DNA from: Kaistella gelatinilytica
GTDB taxonomy: Bacteria; Bacteroidota; Bacteroidia; Flavobacteriales; Weeksellaceae
NCBI RefSeq assembly: GCF_015679325.1
Contig: NZ_JADPVI010000001.1
Location: 1,054,001 to 1,118,000 of the forward strand
Reading direction: 5' to 3'
Length of the DNA stretch: 64,000 nucleotides
Positions 17,639-26,137 of the stretch are shown piece after piece. A program made the translations under genes and the position numbers. The notes under the pieces are model-generated. The model made no database searches. It was not told the origin of the DNA and saw only the letters and a program-made list of their open reading frames with translations. Position 1 is the stretch's first letter. Each line of letters opens with the position of its first letter.

Positions 17639-18964
17639 TTAGAAACCTATTGTTGCTTCGAGCATCAATCCATTAAATTTACCGCCTCTTAGAGCACTTG
17701 TTGCTCCCCAAACTGCATCATCATTATATTTCTGAGTAACATACTCCACTTTTGCAAGTACATTTTTGGTCATGAACCAACCACCGCCTAAATTCAGTCT
17801 GTCGATTTTTCTTTCAGAAGCTGTATCATTATCTTTACCAGTCACTGTATTATATCTTCCACCTAAGTAGAATTGTTCGTGGCCACCTAATCGGTATAGT
17901 AGTTCTCCTCCAAGTTGAGTGTAAGAACCTCTGGAAGGTGAAGTAAGCGCTTTGACACCAGTTACATATTCGTAAACTCCGAAGAATTCAAGTCCCTGAT
18001 ATTTAATGAAAGGATTCACCTGGAACGCCTGCATTTTTTTGAATCCTGGGTTAAATCTACCTGTTGACTGATTATTCATTCCCATCAGATCATTTTGAGT
18101 AAGAAGTACGTAATAGTATCTTGATCCCGCTCTGTCTGCGCTATATAAATTCGCGGTATTACCACCATTTGTCTGAAGGTAAGAACCGGTAATTCTAACT
18201 CTCAGATCTTTCGTCATTTGTTTGTCATATCCAATTTTGGCATATACTGAAGGTGAATTCCAGTTGTTCCCTTTAACAGGAGTCTGATTCAATTTTCCAT
18301 TAGAAACTCCCAGAACTCCTAAGAAATTATTGTAGAACACATAACCCTCTCCAAAAGCCTCTGTTGTAAAACTGTCCATAATATAGTTTCCTACGAATGG
18401 GTTGTTGATCGCTTCTGCGTTATCGGTTCTTCTAAAGTGCGTATCACCGTAGTTGATTTCATCCATCCCCACTTTTACCCTCGCATATTTCATAATGTTT
18501 GCGGCAAAACCTTCTTTGATAAAATCTAAATTGTCAACCTGAATATATCCTCCTTTTACCCACGCTTCGTTATGATGACGTGCAGAAAGATAAGTTCTTA
18601 AATGCATTTTCAGACCTTTCGCCAAATAAGCATTGATATCTAAGTTCGCAGTAGGAAGGTTGAAGTCGCTTCCCATCACCTGCAAAGTGTTTGGTGTTGT
18701 GGTCCCGGTAACTACTCCAAGAGAAGGAGCGCTTGTTGAGTGATCAAGTGCTTGAAACTGCAAAGCAAAATCACCACCTACCACTACTTTTACACCGTCA
18801 TAATCCGGAGACTCTCCTTTTGGATCTTCAAATACATTTCGGGCAGATTTCTCTGGAGCCAAATAATCTCTCATGGAAGTTGAAGCGGTTTCCTGTGCGC
18901 CGACAAAGTTGATTCCTGTGACCAAAACTGCAAGCATTGATGCTTTAATTAACATAGTTTTCAT
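17639..18964 (-). CDS. outer-membrane porin-like beta-barrel
   Basis: 441 residues with signal peptide cleaved after GINFVGAQ. Long stretches of alternating hydrophobic and polar residues and a C-terminal LMLEATIGF, with aromatic Phe at the end, indicate a 16-stranded-type porin. It resembles the porins often annotated as phosphate-selective OprP/O-like, but I see no phosphate-binding signature. It is transcribed after the YceI gene at 19003 with a 38-bp gap. Confidence 0.7.
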   Translation of the reverse strand: MKTMLIKASMLAVLVTGINFVGAQETASTSMRDYLAPEKSARNVFEDPKGESPDYDGVKVVVGGDFALQFQALDHSTSAPSLGVVTGTTTPNTLQVMGSDFNLPTANLDINAYLAKGLKMHLRTYLSARHHNEAWVKGGYIQVDNLDFIKEGFAANIMKYARVKVGMDEINYGDTHFRRTDNAEAINNPFVGNYIMDSFTTEAFGEGYVFYNNFLGVLGVSNGKLNQTPVKGNNWNSPSVYAKIGYDKQMTKDLRVRITGSYLQTNGGNTANLYSADRAGSRYYYVLLTQNDLMGMNNQSTGRFNPGFKKMQAFQVNPFIKYQGLEFFGVYEYVTGVKALTSPSRGSYTQLGGELLYRLGGHEQFYLGGRYNTVTGKDNDTASERKIDRLNLGGGWFMTKNVLAKVEYVTQKYNDDAVWGATSALRGGKFNGLMLEATIGF

Positions 18965-19002
18965 ATCCTTAATTTTAATTATTTACTGTTTGAATGTTTG
19001 TT

Positions 19003-19536
19003 TTACTTTGTTACTGCGTTGACGGTAATGGTTATCTCATTTCCGGTTTTAACAGTGTTCATCATAAATGATGGTGGAGTCACGCCGTAATCAGTCATTT
19101 TTATAGTTAGTGTTCCCCAAACGGTATAAGAGTTTCCGTTTTTTGTGATGTTAACAGGAACATTAATTGTTTTAGTCACATCAGTAACTGTTAATTTACC
19201 GGTCATTGTTCCTTTTCCGATATTTACAGACGATGCGGTAAAGGTGATATTCGGATGTTTATCAGCTTTCAAAGCTTTATAAGCATTAGAATCCATCGCT
19301 CCTTTTCCACTTTTCAGGGTTTTAACATTCATTACATATTGAACATCCTGAATAGAGTTGCCGGAAACCATTCCAGAGAATGTTCCGGTTGCAGAGGTCA
19401 TTTCCCAATTGTGTAAGGTTGAAGTTCCTGAAACGACTGTTCTGACATTGTTACTGCTGATTTTTTGTCCGAAGGCCATTCCGGAGAGTAATCCGAGCCC
19501 GAGAACAATTGTTTCGAATTTTGCTAAATTTTTCAT
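19003..19536 (-). CDS. YceI family periplasmic protein
   Basis: 177 residues with signal peptide ending SGMAFGQ. The mature part begins with the family STLHNWEM motif and ends with MTDYGVTPPSFMMNTVKTG, a classical YceI closing segment. It heads the YceI-porin-YceI-like set. A membrane-associated carrier role is inferred from the family. Confidence 0.85.
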   Translation of the reverse strand: MKNLAKFETIVLGLGLLSGMAFGQKISSNNVRTVVSGTSTLHNWEMTSATGTFSGMVSGNSIQDVQYVMNVKTLKSGKGAMDSNAYKALKADKHPNITFTASSVNIGKGTMTGKLTVTDVTKTINVPVNITKNGNSYTVWGTLTIKMTDYGVTPPSFMMNTVKTGNEITITVNAVTK

Positions 19537-19935
19537 TATTTCTAAATTTTAATATTTCTGTATTTCTTTCTCCAATTATAGTGTAAAGATAAGATGTTAA
19601 TTATGAATTATTAAATTTATAACTCAAAAATTTAGATGATTTATATCTTATTAGACAATTATATTGTCATTTTCATAATGAATTTAAATATTATTTAAAA
19701 CTAATTATGTTATAAATACAATCTATTAGCGCAAATGTTAAAAAAGGGGAAAAATGTTAAATTTTATTAACATTAAATTAAACAGACATTTAGAAAAAAA
19801 TGACAGAAATCAGTTTAAAAGATGGTAAATAGTGTATTTTATTGATTATTTTAATCAGGAAAAGCTTTAAAAAAAGATGTAGGTCTGAAAAAAAAGAGTT
19901 CAAAAATGTATTGACTGGGGGAGAAAATTTGATAT
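19537..19935. other. AT-rich gap, no gene seen
   Basis: About 400 bp of very AT-rich sequence upstream of the minus-strand YceI gene. It has no convincing open frame, repeat or RNA, and stop codons occur in all frames. It probably holds the promoter of the YceI-porin set and the outer flank of the proposed island. Confidence 0.5.
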
Positions 19936-19968
19936 AAAAAAACCTCTGCAATAATTACAGAGGTTTTT
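19936..19968 (-). terminator. terminator next to displaced tRNA 3' end
   Basis: AAAAACCTCTG / CAGAGGTTTTT stem with a U run on the minus strand, starting one base beyond the 14-bp tRNA-Leu end copy. Its position matches a normal tRNA terminator, so it may be the original terminator of tRNA-Leu pushed 14 kb away by the insertion. Confidence 0.7.
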
Positions 19969-19969
19969 G

Positions 19970-19983
19970 GTACCCGGTGCCGG
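19970..19983. repeat. att-like direct repeat, copy of tRNA-Leu 3' end
   Basis: GTACCCGGTGCCGG is identical and in the same orientation to 34057-34070, the 3' end of tRNA-Leu. It is flanked by imperfect inverted arms GGTTTTTGGTACC (19962-19974) and GGTGCCAAAACC (19990-20001), as expected for a tyrosine-recombinase core site. Since the tRNA is on the minus strand, an element inserted at its 3' end would extend exactly to here. Confidence 0.7.
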
Positions 19984-20008
19984 TTATATGGTGCCAAAAC
20001 CAATACAA

Positions 20009-20326
20009 TCATACTAATTCGTTTTCTTCTTCTGGCATATCTCGTAATTCTTGAATTTCTCTTTCAATGTCTGCTTTTTCGGTATCGGTTTGAGAACTTA
20101 CTGAAACATATTCTCCTGCAGCCATGGATAAAGCTCCAGCTACAAGTCCTGCTACAGTTGCTAAAATTATAGGTTCTCTTGTAGAACTTGCTGCAGCTAT
20201 ACCAATCGCTAAACTTGAAATAGAAATGATACCATCATTTGCACCCAAAACAGCGGCTCTTAACCAATTGCTTCTGTGGATATAATGGTTGTCTAAATAG
20301 TGATCAATTGTTATCGGTTTATTCAT
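20009..20326 (-). pseudogene. VIT1/CCC1-family transporter, truncated
   Basis: N-terminal 105 residues of a VIT family (vacuolar iron transporter-like) membrane protein, which is normally about 230 residues. The family start SNWLRAAVLGANDGIISISSL and GLVAGALSMAAGEYVSVSSQTDTEKADI are intact. The frame then stops at TGA after EEENELV, about 25 bp before the att-like repeat, and the C-terminal membrane half is absent. The end of the gene thus seems to have been replaced at the island boundary. A short functional form is possible but unlikely. Confidence 0.7.
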
Positions 20327-20462
20327 TCTTTTAAAATTATTAGTTGTTTTATTTTGCTTTTTTAATGTAAAATCTTATCACATTATTTTTTTTTAATTAT
20401 AATAAAGAATGTAATTATTTGTTTTCTAACTATTTGAAATATAAATTTCTAATATTAATAAA

Positions 20463-20490
20463 CAAAAGCGCTTCTATTGAATCGCTTTTG
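20463..20490 (-). terminator. terminator after DUF2231 gene
   Basis: CAAAAGCG / CGCTTTTG, an 8-bp stem with a 12-nt loop and U-rich flank on the minus strand, 37 bp after the stop of the gene at 20527. Confidence 0.55.
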
Positions 20491-20526
20491 TTTCATTGTT
20501 ATAATTTTGCAGATTTCTGACTTTTT

Positions 20527-21018
20527 TTAATCATCATCATCTTGTTCTCCTCCTTGATCAATTGCATTTTGAGTTGTATTTGATGTGATTTCTGCGTGGC
20601 GTATTTGACCTCCAAGATAACCGGTTCTGGCTACTAAAACAAAACTAATCATTGCTAAAACCAAGGTTATTGTTGTCGCCGATTTTGGGAAACCATTTTT
20701 TTTGTACTCGAGATAAATGTTTATTAGAGAGAAAATTCCCACTGCTATTAAAGCGATTAGTGCATATATTGCAAAATCTGCGTGTTGCTCAATCACATTT
20801 TCTGAAACGCCTTGTATATTTTCAACAGTTTCTTCAGCTGCTTCTCCTGTAATATAAGCTATACATGCGCCAATAGCTGAAATAATTAGTAAGTAGTGTG
20901 CTGCGATTTTTGTAGTACTGCTTTTTTTCCAAATACCAAATCCTAAAACTAAAGTTCCTAAAAGTGAACCAAATATTGGAAGATGCGTAATTAATAAGTG
21001 AATGTGTGTTTGATCCAT
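20527..21018 (-). CDS. DUF2231-like membrane protein
   Basis: 163 residues, four hydrophobic segments. The N-terminal HIHLLITHLPI is the His-rich motif of this family and a late GYLGGQIRHAEI follows the last helix. The C-terminus is acidic (EQDDDD). It aligns along its length with the protein at 54250-54762 in the RND efflux operon (ITGE.AEE, SENVIEQHADF vs SENLIEKHADF) and more loosely with 24235-24693. The histidines suggest heme or metal binding, but the function is unknown. Confidence 0.75.
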   Translation of the reverse strand: MDQTHIHLLITHLPIFGSLLGTLVLGFGIWKKSSTTKIAAHYLLIISAIGACIAYITGEAAEETVENIQGVSENVIEQHADFAIYALIALIAVGIFSLINIYLEYKKNGFPKSATTITLVLAMISFVLVARTGYLGGQIRHAEITSNTTQNAIDQGGEQDDDD

Positions 21019-21030
21019 GATTTCTATATT

Positions 21031-21795
21031 TTAAAGTGAATTAACTTTAATAAATCGTTCTCCACTCGTCATTGAAATTCCACAACGTTTTGGTGCTGTT
21101 GTTTCATAAGTATTACCACAAGTTGGACAAACGAAATAAGTCGAAGCTAATGTATTTGTCGTATTATTGTTTAAAGCTGCTAATGCATTTTCATAAAATA
21201 CTTTATGTTTTTTTTCTGTTTTGTACGCATAGTTTAAACTAATTAATGCCAATTGATTTCCTGCTGCATCGGCATCTTTTAGAAAATTAGGATACATGGT
21301 TGTAGCTTCGTAGGTTTCTCCTTTGATAGCAAATTCTAAGTTTTCTTTTGTAGATTGAACCTTAACGTCAAGCACTGCAGGTTTAACGGCAACTCCCATT
21401 TCTTCTAAAACTGCTTTGTGGTTGTTAGCGTGTATACTTTCCGCCAAAGACGCTGCTTTGAACAGCAATGCAATTTCTTTAAAACCTTCTTCATTGGCTT
21501 TTTTAGAAAACGCAGCGTAACGAGCGGTTGCATTTGATTCTCCATTAAATGCATCTTGCATATTGTTGATTGTTTTTGCCTTTGCTTCTTCCATAGTCAT
21601 TGTTTTTTGCGTTGAAGATTCTGTATTATTTGCTCCTTTTTCTGTTGGATTTTTCATTTCATTGCTGTTCTCATTTGCTTTGCTACAAGCGTTTAATGAA
21701 AAAACGGCAACCAAAAAAAGACTTACTAAGACTAACTTTTTTTCGCTACGGCTAAAAAAATTATTTACTGAATATTTGCGATTTAGTGATTTCAT
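21031..21795 (-). CDS. rubrerythrin-family lipoprotein with altered rubredoxin site
   Basis: 254 residues. An N-terminal signal with lipobox LNAC predicts a lipoprotein, so this is an extracytoplasmic rubrerythrin. The diiron four-helix domain is present: FNGESNATARY, AESIHANNH, KGETYEA and TEKKHKVFY supply Glu/His ligands. The C-terminal rubredoxin-like knuckle has C223, C226 and C238, but the fourth ligand is Ser241 (KRCGISMTSGE, normally KRCPIC). Likely peroxide or metal stress protein. It sits between a DUF2231 protein (12-bp gap) and a small lipoprotein. Confidence 0.85.
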   Translation of the reverse strand: MKSLNRKYSVNNFFSRSEKKLVLVSLFLVAVFSLNACSKANENSNEMKNPTEKGANNTESSTQKTMTMEEAKAKTINNMQDAFNGESNATARYAAFSKKANEEGFKEIALLFKAASLAESIHANNHKAVLEEMGVAVKPAVLDVKVQSTKENLEFAIKGETYEATTMYPNFLKDADAAGNQLALISLNYAYKTEKKHKVFYENALAALNNNTTNTLASTYFVCPTCGNTYETTAPKRCGISMTSGERFIKVNSL

Positions 21796-21823
21796 AATTT
21801 CTATATTTTTTTAAATTTTGGGA

Positions 21824-22063
21824 TTAATCTTTATCGTTTTTTTCGTTTGCTTCATTTTCCTTTTTTTCTCCTTTTTCAGAAGATTTCTCTTTGGCTTCAG
21901 CAATTCTTGTTTCTGCAGAATCTTTTTCCTTCGGTGAAACTTCAACTCGGTTAGTCGATTCAGTTGTTGCTTGATTTTCTGTTGATTTTCCTTCGGTTTT
22001 TTTACAAGAAGTAAAACTTAAGGTTCCTAAAAGTAATGCGATTGTTAAAATTTGCGCTTTCAT
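21824..22063 (-). CDS. small charged lipoprotein
   Basis: 79 residues: signal peptide with lipobox SFTSC, followed by an almost entirely polar tail rich in Lys, Glu and Ser (residues 21-79), probably disordered or helical. No family recognised. It sits between the histidine kinase and the rubrerythrin lipoprotein in the same orientation. Confidence 0.7.
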   Translation of the reverse strand: MKAQILTIALLLGTLSFTSCKKTEGKSTENQATTESTNRVEVSPKEKDSAETRIAEAKEKSSEKGEKKENEANEKNDKD

Positions 22064-22157
22064 AATTTAATTGATTTTTAAGATTATTTATACGACAAAG
22101 GTAATCTGGGCTGTCTTTTACCTTTCTAAGTGAAATCTTAAAATCAACTAAAGTTTT

Positions 22158-23534
22158 TTAGGAAATGAACTGTAAGTAGAATGTAGTGCCTTGATTTTTG
22201 ACACTTTTTACAGTAATGGAAATGTTTTGTACTTCGCACAATCTTTTTACGATAGAAAGACCAATTCCGTTTCCAGGTATTTGAGAATTTCTGGAATCGT
22301 CTACTCTGTAAAAACGATTGAACAATAAGGGTAATTTATCGGTTTCAATTCCAATTCCTTCGTCTGAAACGGACAGTATTTTTTCTAATGAATTCCAGGC
22401 AATATTTACAGATCCATTTATTTTATTGTATTTAATGGCATTAGAAATCAGGTTGTCTACTATTAATTCTAACAAAATTGGATCTGCTAAAACTGAAATT
22501 TCTTCGCGAATAGTATTTTTGAGGAGAATGCTGTTTTCACCGGCAAATGTTTCGTGATTGAGGACGCTTTTTGCAACGACATTGCGTAAAACAATTTGTT
22601 CATAATTTGCTTTTAAAACACTTGATTCCAACCGGGCCAACTGTAATAATTGGTCGTGTAATTGTGATAATCTATTGGTTTGACGCAATACTTCTTGCAT
22701 TTTCGCTTCATATTGTTCGGCAGTTCGTGGTTTTCTTAAAAGCACTTCTATAATTCCTTTAATTGCCGTCAAAGGTGTTTGCATTTCGTGTGAAGCATCT
22801 GATGTAAATTGCTTTTGTTGGTAAAAACTATTTTCTAATCTGGTTAACAATTGATTTATAGTAGTTGCTAATTGGTGTATTTCGTCTTGATTTTCGGGTA
22901 ATGGCAATCGAGAATTAATGTTGGTATAATTAATTTGTGAAGCAGAATTAATCAATTGATGAATGGGTGCAATGGCTTTGGAAGCCACAAATGACATAAT
23001 AAAATAGAGCATCAATAAAATAATAACATACGTAATGATTAAAATGATCATCAAATTATGCAAAACATTGTAGGATTCTTGTTGCGAAATTCCAATAGTG
23101 AGTTGACCAATTATTTTATGATGATCATTAAAAACAGGAAATTGTCCTTGTCTGATTTTTTGTTCATTGATGGTAGAGTTATAAAAAACTACCGTTGTAT
23201 TTTTTGGATTAAAAAGGAAGTGATCGTCTTGTAAATTAACCGATTTGAATACGCTATTTCCGTTTACATCTACTATTTGAATAAATGTTGGATTTACTTC
23301 TATTTGCTTGTGCTCTGCTTCTTGCCATTCGGGTATTTTATTTACTATGATTTGGTGATCATCCCAATCTAAATTGGCAAAAACTTCTCTTTTTTCAGTC
23401 GTTATGTCATCATCTAAATGTTTATAAGAAGTATAATAGACCACACTATAAATAGCTATAAATGCGACTGCTGTTAAGGAAGCTATCGCAAATAAATTAT
23501 AAAAAGCAATTCTTTTTTTAAAACTAAATTTCAT
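22158..23534 (-). CDS. sensor histidine kinase (OmpR-partner type)
   Basis: 458 residues. Two membrane segments (about 10-32 and 160-182) frame a 130-residue periplasmic sensor rich in His (for example DDHQIIVNK, AEHKQIE, DDHFLF, NDHHKIIG). A HAMP-like region follows, then HisKA with SHEMQTPLTAIKG (phospho-His; canonical would be HELRTP), N-box ELIVDNLISNAIKY, and G-boxes DEGIGIE and GNGIGLSIVK. The layout resembles CusS-type metal sensors. It overlaps no gene and starts 2 bp after the response regulator stop. Confidence 0.88.
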   Translation of the reverse strand: MKFSFKKRIAFYNLFAIASLTAVAFIAIYSVVYYTSYKHLDDDITTEKREVFANLDWDDHQIIVNKIPEWQEAEHKQIEVNPTFIQIVDVNGNSVFKSVNLQDDHFLFNPKNTTVVFYNSTINEQKIRQGQFPVFNDHHKIIGQLTIGISQQESYNVLHNLMIILIITYVIILLMLYFIMSFVASKAIAPIHQLINSASQINYTNINSRLPLPENQDEIHQLATTINQLLTRLENSFYQQKQFTSDASHEMQTPLTAIKGIIEVLLRKPRTAEQYEAKMQEVLRQTNRLSQLHDQLLQLARLESSVLKANYEQIVLRNVVAKSVLNHETFAGENSILLKNTIREEISVLADPILLELIVDNLISNAIKYNKINGSVNIAWNSLEKILSVSDEGIGIETDKLPLLFNRFYRVDDSRNSQIPGNGIGLSIVKRLCEVQNISITVKSVKNQGTTFYLQFIS

Positions 23535-23536
23535 TC

Positions 23537-24208
23537 TTAGTCATTAATGATGTATCCAACTCCTCTGATGGTTTTTATAATTGATTCTTCGTTTTCAGTA
23601 TCTAATTTTTTACGCAAAGTGTTGATAAAAACATCAATCACTGCGGTGTCTTTATCAAAATGAATGTCCCAAATTTTTTCCATAATTCTGGAACGGCGAC
23701 AAACTTTACCTTTATTGCGAAGTAATAATTCTAATAAACCGAATTCTTTTTGAGTTAATATAATTTGTTTCCCGTTTTTAATTACTTGATGCGCATCAAT
23801 ATCCATTTGGATGTTACCAACTGTAAATACGGATTGTTCGCCAGTTTTATTTCTCATTAAAACTCTAATTCTTGCTAATAATTCTTCAAAAGCAAAAGGT
23901 TTTTTTAGATAATCATTTGCGCCAGTTTCTAATCCGAAAATGGTATCATCTACTGTATCTTTTGCGGTTAAAAAAATAATCGGCACTTGTTGATTTACTT
24001 TTCTAACGTTTCTACAAATTTCTATTCCACTCACACCCGGAAGCATCCAATCGAGGAGCATCACATCGTATTCATCTACAAAATCTAAAGCCAGTTCTAA
24101 ACCTTTTCTTCCATTATCAGCAACATCTACAGCAAAACCTTCTTCCTCAAGTCCTTCTTTTAAAAAACCAGATATAGCCGATTCGTCTTCTACAATTAAA
24201 ATTCTCAT
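23537..24208 (-). CDS. OmpR-family response regulator
   Basis: 223 residues: receiver domain with VEDE, LLDWMLPG (phospho-Asp region) and the conserved TAKD and KPF residues, then a winged-helix DNA-binding domain ending DTENEESIIKTIRGVGYIIND. Cognate of the kinase immediately downstream. Probable targets are the flanking DUF2231, lipoprotein and rubrerythrin genes, by position only. Confidence 0.9.
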   Translation of the reverse strand: MRILIVEDESAISGFLKEGLEEEGFAVDVADNGRKGLELALDFVDEYDVMLLDWMLPGVSGIEICRNVRKVNQQVPIIFLTAKDTVDDTIFGLETGANDYLKKPFAFEELLARIRVLMRNKTGEQSVFTVGNIQMDIDAHQVIKNGKQIILTQKEFGLLELLLRNKGKVCRRSRIMEKIWDIHFDKDTAVIDVFINTLRKKLDTENEESIIKTIRGVGYIIND

Positions 24209-24234
24209 TGCTAATTATTTTTTAAAGTTTTAAT

Positions 24235-24693
24235 CTATTTTTCATTAAAATCTGGTAATGCTAATTCTACACCCGCTCCGTGCTGGTAAACCAATTGTCC
24301 ACCTAAATATGCAGTGCGAGAAACACCACAAATTACAGAAGCAAATAATACAACACAGGCGACTTTAATCCATTTGTTTGAATACTTCAACCAATTAGCG
24401 ACAATGTATAATATTGAGGTAATTATTGCAAGCCAAAGCGTTATTACTGCGGCATTTTCGTGTAGTTCAATTGCTTTACCTAATGTTCCGCCTTCCATAC
24501 CTTCACCAGCAGAACTTCCTGATAGATAGGATGCAATTGTACCAAAAGTACCTAAAATTAAGAGGTAAAATGCTGTTTTATTGAAAAATGTTTTTTTTAA
24601 AACAAATCCAGTTACTTCGCTAAGAAATCCGATAAGAAGTAATGCTATCGGAAAATGGATTACCATTGCGTGTAAATGTGTGGCACTAATCAT
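24235..24693 (-). CDS. DUF2231-family membrane protein
   Basis: 152 residues, four hydrophobic segments, N-terminal HLHAMVIHFPIALLL (the His-containing motif of DUF2231), and LHENAAVITLW in the middle. It ends RTAYLGGQLVYQHGAG, matching the GYLGGQI ending of 20527-21018. First gene of a putative unit with the two-component system. Possibly a heme- or metal-binding membrane component; not characterised. Confidence 0.75.
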   Translation of the reverse strand: MISATHLHAMVIHFPIALLLIGFLSEVTGFVLKKTFFNKTAFYLLILGTFGTIASYLSGSSAGEGMEGGTLGKAIELHENAAVITLWLAIITSILYIVANWLKYSNKWIKVACVVLFASVICGVSRTAYLGGQLVYQHGAGVELALPDFNEK

Positions 24694-25011
24694 TTGTAAA
24701 TATTTTTACAAAGATTATAAAATCAGAATTTGGATTGGATTAATTAAATCTAAAGATTGCCTAAAGAAGTACTATAAGACTTAAAAATCAAGGTATTTCA
24801 ACTATTCGATAGCTGATTTTAAATAATTAAAACGTTTCTAAATAGCTAATCCCAATTTGCTTTTGCATATAAAAAATTGAACCAGATGATGTAGATTTTT
24901 TTTCTTTGGAATTGAAGATTTTTCTTTGAATAAATGGATTAATGCAGTGGTCGATTTTTAGTTTTGGAATTTTTATAAATATAATTTTGGCAAACTAATC
25001 TAAGGTCTTTT
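24694..25011. other. AT-rich gap between the two island modules
   Basis: 318 bp without a believable open frame. It separates the redox module (ends with ApbE at 25012) from the two-component module. Presumably it holds the latter's promoter, but I see no clear -7/-33 pair or terminator. Confidence 0.45.
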
Positions 25012-26007
25012 TTATGGAATTCCTTCGATGATATCCTTTATTTTTTCTGTTTCGTAAATTTTATAATTTCCGTTTTCATCAGAATAAATTAAATAGGCTT
25101 GTAATTCTGGATGTTTTGACAAAAACAATTTTGCTTTTTCTAAGCCCAATACCAAAACTCCGGTTGCATTGGCATCAGAACTGATGCATTGTTTTGAGAA
25201 AATAGAAGCACTTAAAAGATTGTTTTTCGTAGGATAACCTGTTTTCGGATCAATGTGATGTACATATTTAATGCCGTCTTCAACGATAAATCTTCTATAA
25301 TTACCAGAAGTGGCAATCGCCAAATTTTCTAATTTTGCCACCGCTTTCAAAGGATTAGTGTCTTCTTTATTTTCTATCGGCTTTTCTATACCTACAGTCC
25401 ACGGTTGATTGTCTGGTTTCAAGTTGTTTGCATATACTTCTCCCCCAATTTCTACAATAAAACTCGTTATTTTTTTAGATTTTAAGTAATCAGAAACTAC
25501 ATCTACAGAATATCCTTGTGCAAATGCATTAAAATCTAATCCAACTCTTGGATCTGTTTTTTTAACATAATTCCCCCTTAAAACAATTTTTTCAAAACCC
25601 ACAAATTGCATTATACTATCAATAATTTTATTTTCATTTTTCATTTTTCTTCCTGGTCCAAAACCATAAGCATTCACTAATGGATAAACTGTAGGATCAA
25701 ATGCGCCATTGGTATTTTTCCAAACTTCTTTGGCTTTTTTAAAGCATGTTTTAAAATACTGATCTACTTTTATCCTTTTTTCGTCTCTATTAATTTTAGA
25801 AATAATGGATTTCGGATTATAAGTGGAAACTGAAAGATCAAAATCTTGCAATATTTGATCAATTTCTGGTTGTAGATTCCTATTTTGCGCATCGTAATAA
25901 GAGATATGATACGTTGTTCCTTGCGCGAATCCTTCAAATTTTACCAATTGTTGCCCGTAAGTTGTACCAAATAATATGATAAAAAAAAGTTGCGTTATGT
26001 TTTTCAT
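25012..26007 (-). CDS. apbE: FAD:protein FMN transferase (ApbE family)
   Basis: 331 residues with an N-terminal signal peptide ending TTYGQQ. ApbE covalently attaches FMN from FAD to Thr/Ser of extracytoplasmic target proteins. Family motifs are complete: LSVSTYNP, FDPTVYPLV, DFNAFAQGYSVD, EIGGEV, HHIDPKTGYPT and SSDANATGVLVLG, where Asp and Thr bind Mg. It closes the redox module, 130 bp after the DUF2271 gene, which is its best candidate substrate in the neighbourhood. Confidence 0.93.
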   Translation of the reverse strand: MKNITQLFFIILFGTTYGQQLVKFEGFAQGTTYHISYYDAQNRNLQPEIDQILQDFDLSVSTYNPKSIISKINRDEKRIKVDQYFKTCFKKAKEVWKNTNGAFDPTVYPLVNAYGFGPGRKMKNENKIIDSIMQFVGFEKIVLRGNYVKKTDPRVGLDFNAFAQGYSVDVVSDYLKSKKITSFIVEIGGEVYANNLKPDNQPWTVGIEKPIENKEDTNPLKAVAKLENLAIATSGNYRRFIVEDGIKYVHHIDPKTGYPTKNNLLSASIFSKQCISSDANATGVLVLGLEKAKLFLSKHPELQAYLIYSDENGNYKIYETEKIKDIIEGIP

Positions 26008-26137
26008 GAATTTAGTATGATTTTAAATTTATAAAGTTGCTCACAATACTTTAAAATTAATTTCTTGCATAAAATTACACAAGAAATTAATATATTTAGA
26101 TTACTAAAAGGTCTTTGAGATTATAGAAATAAAAAAA

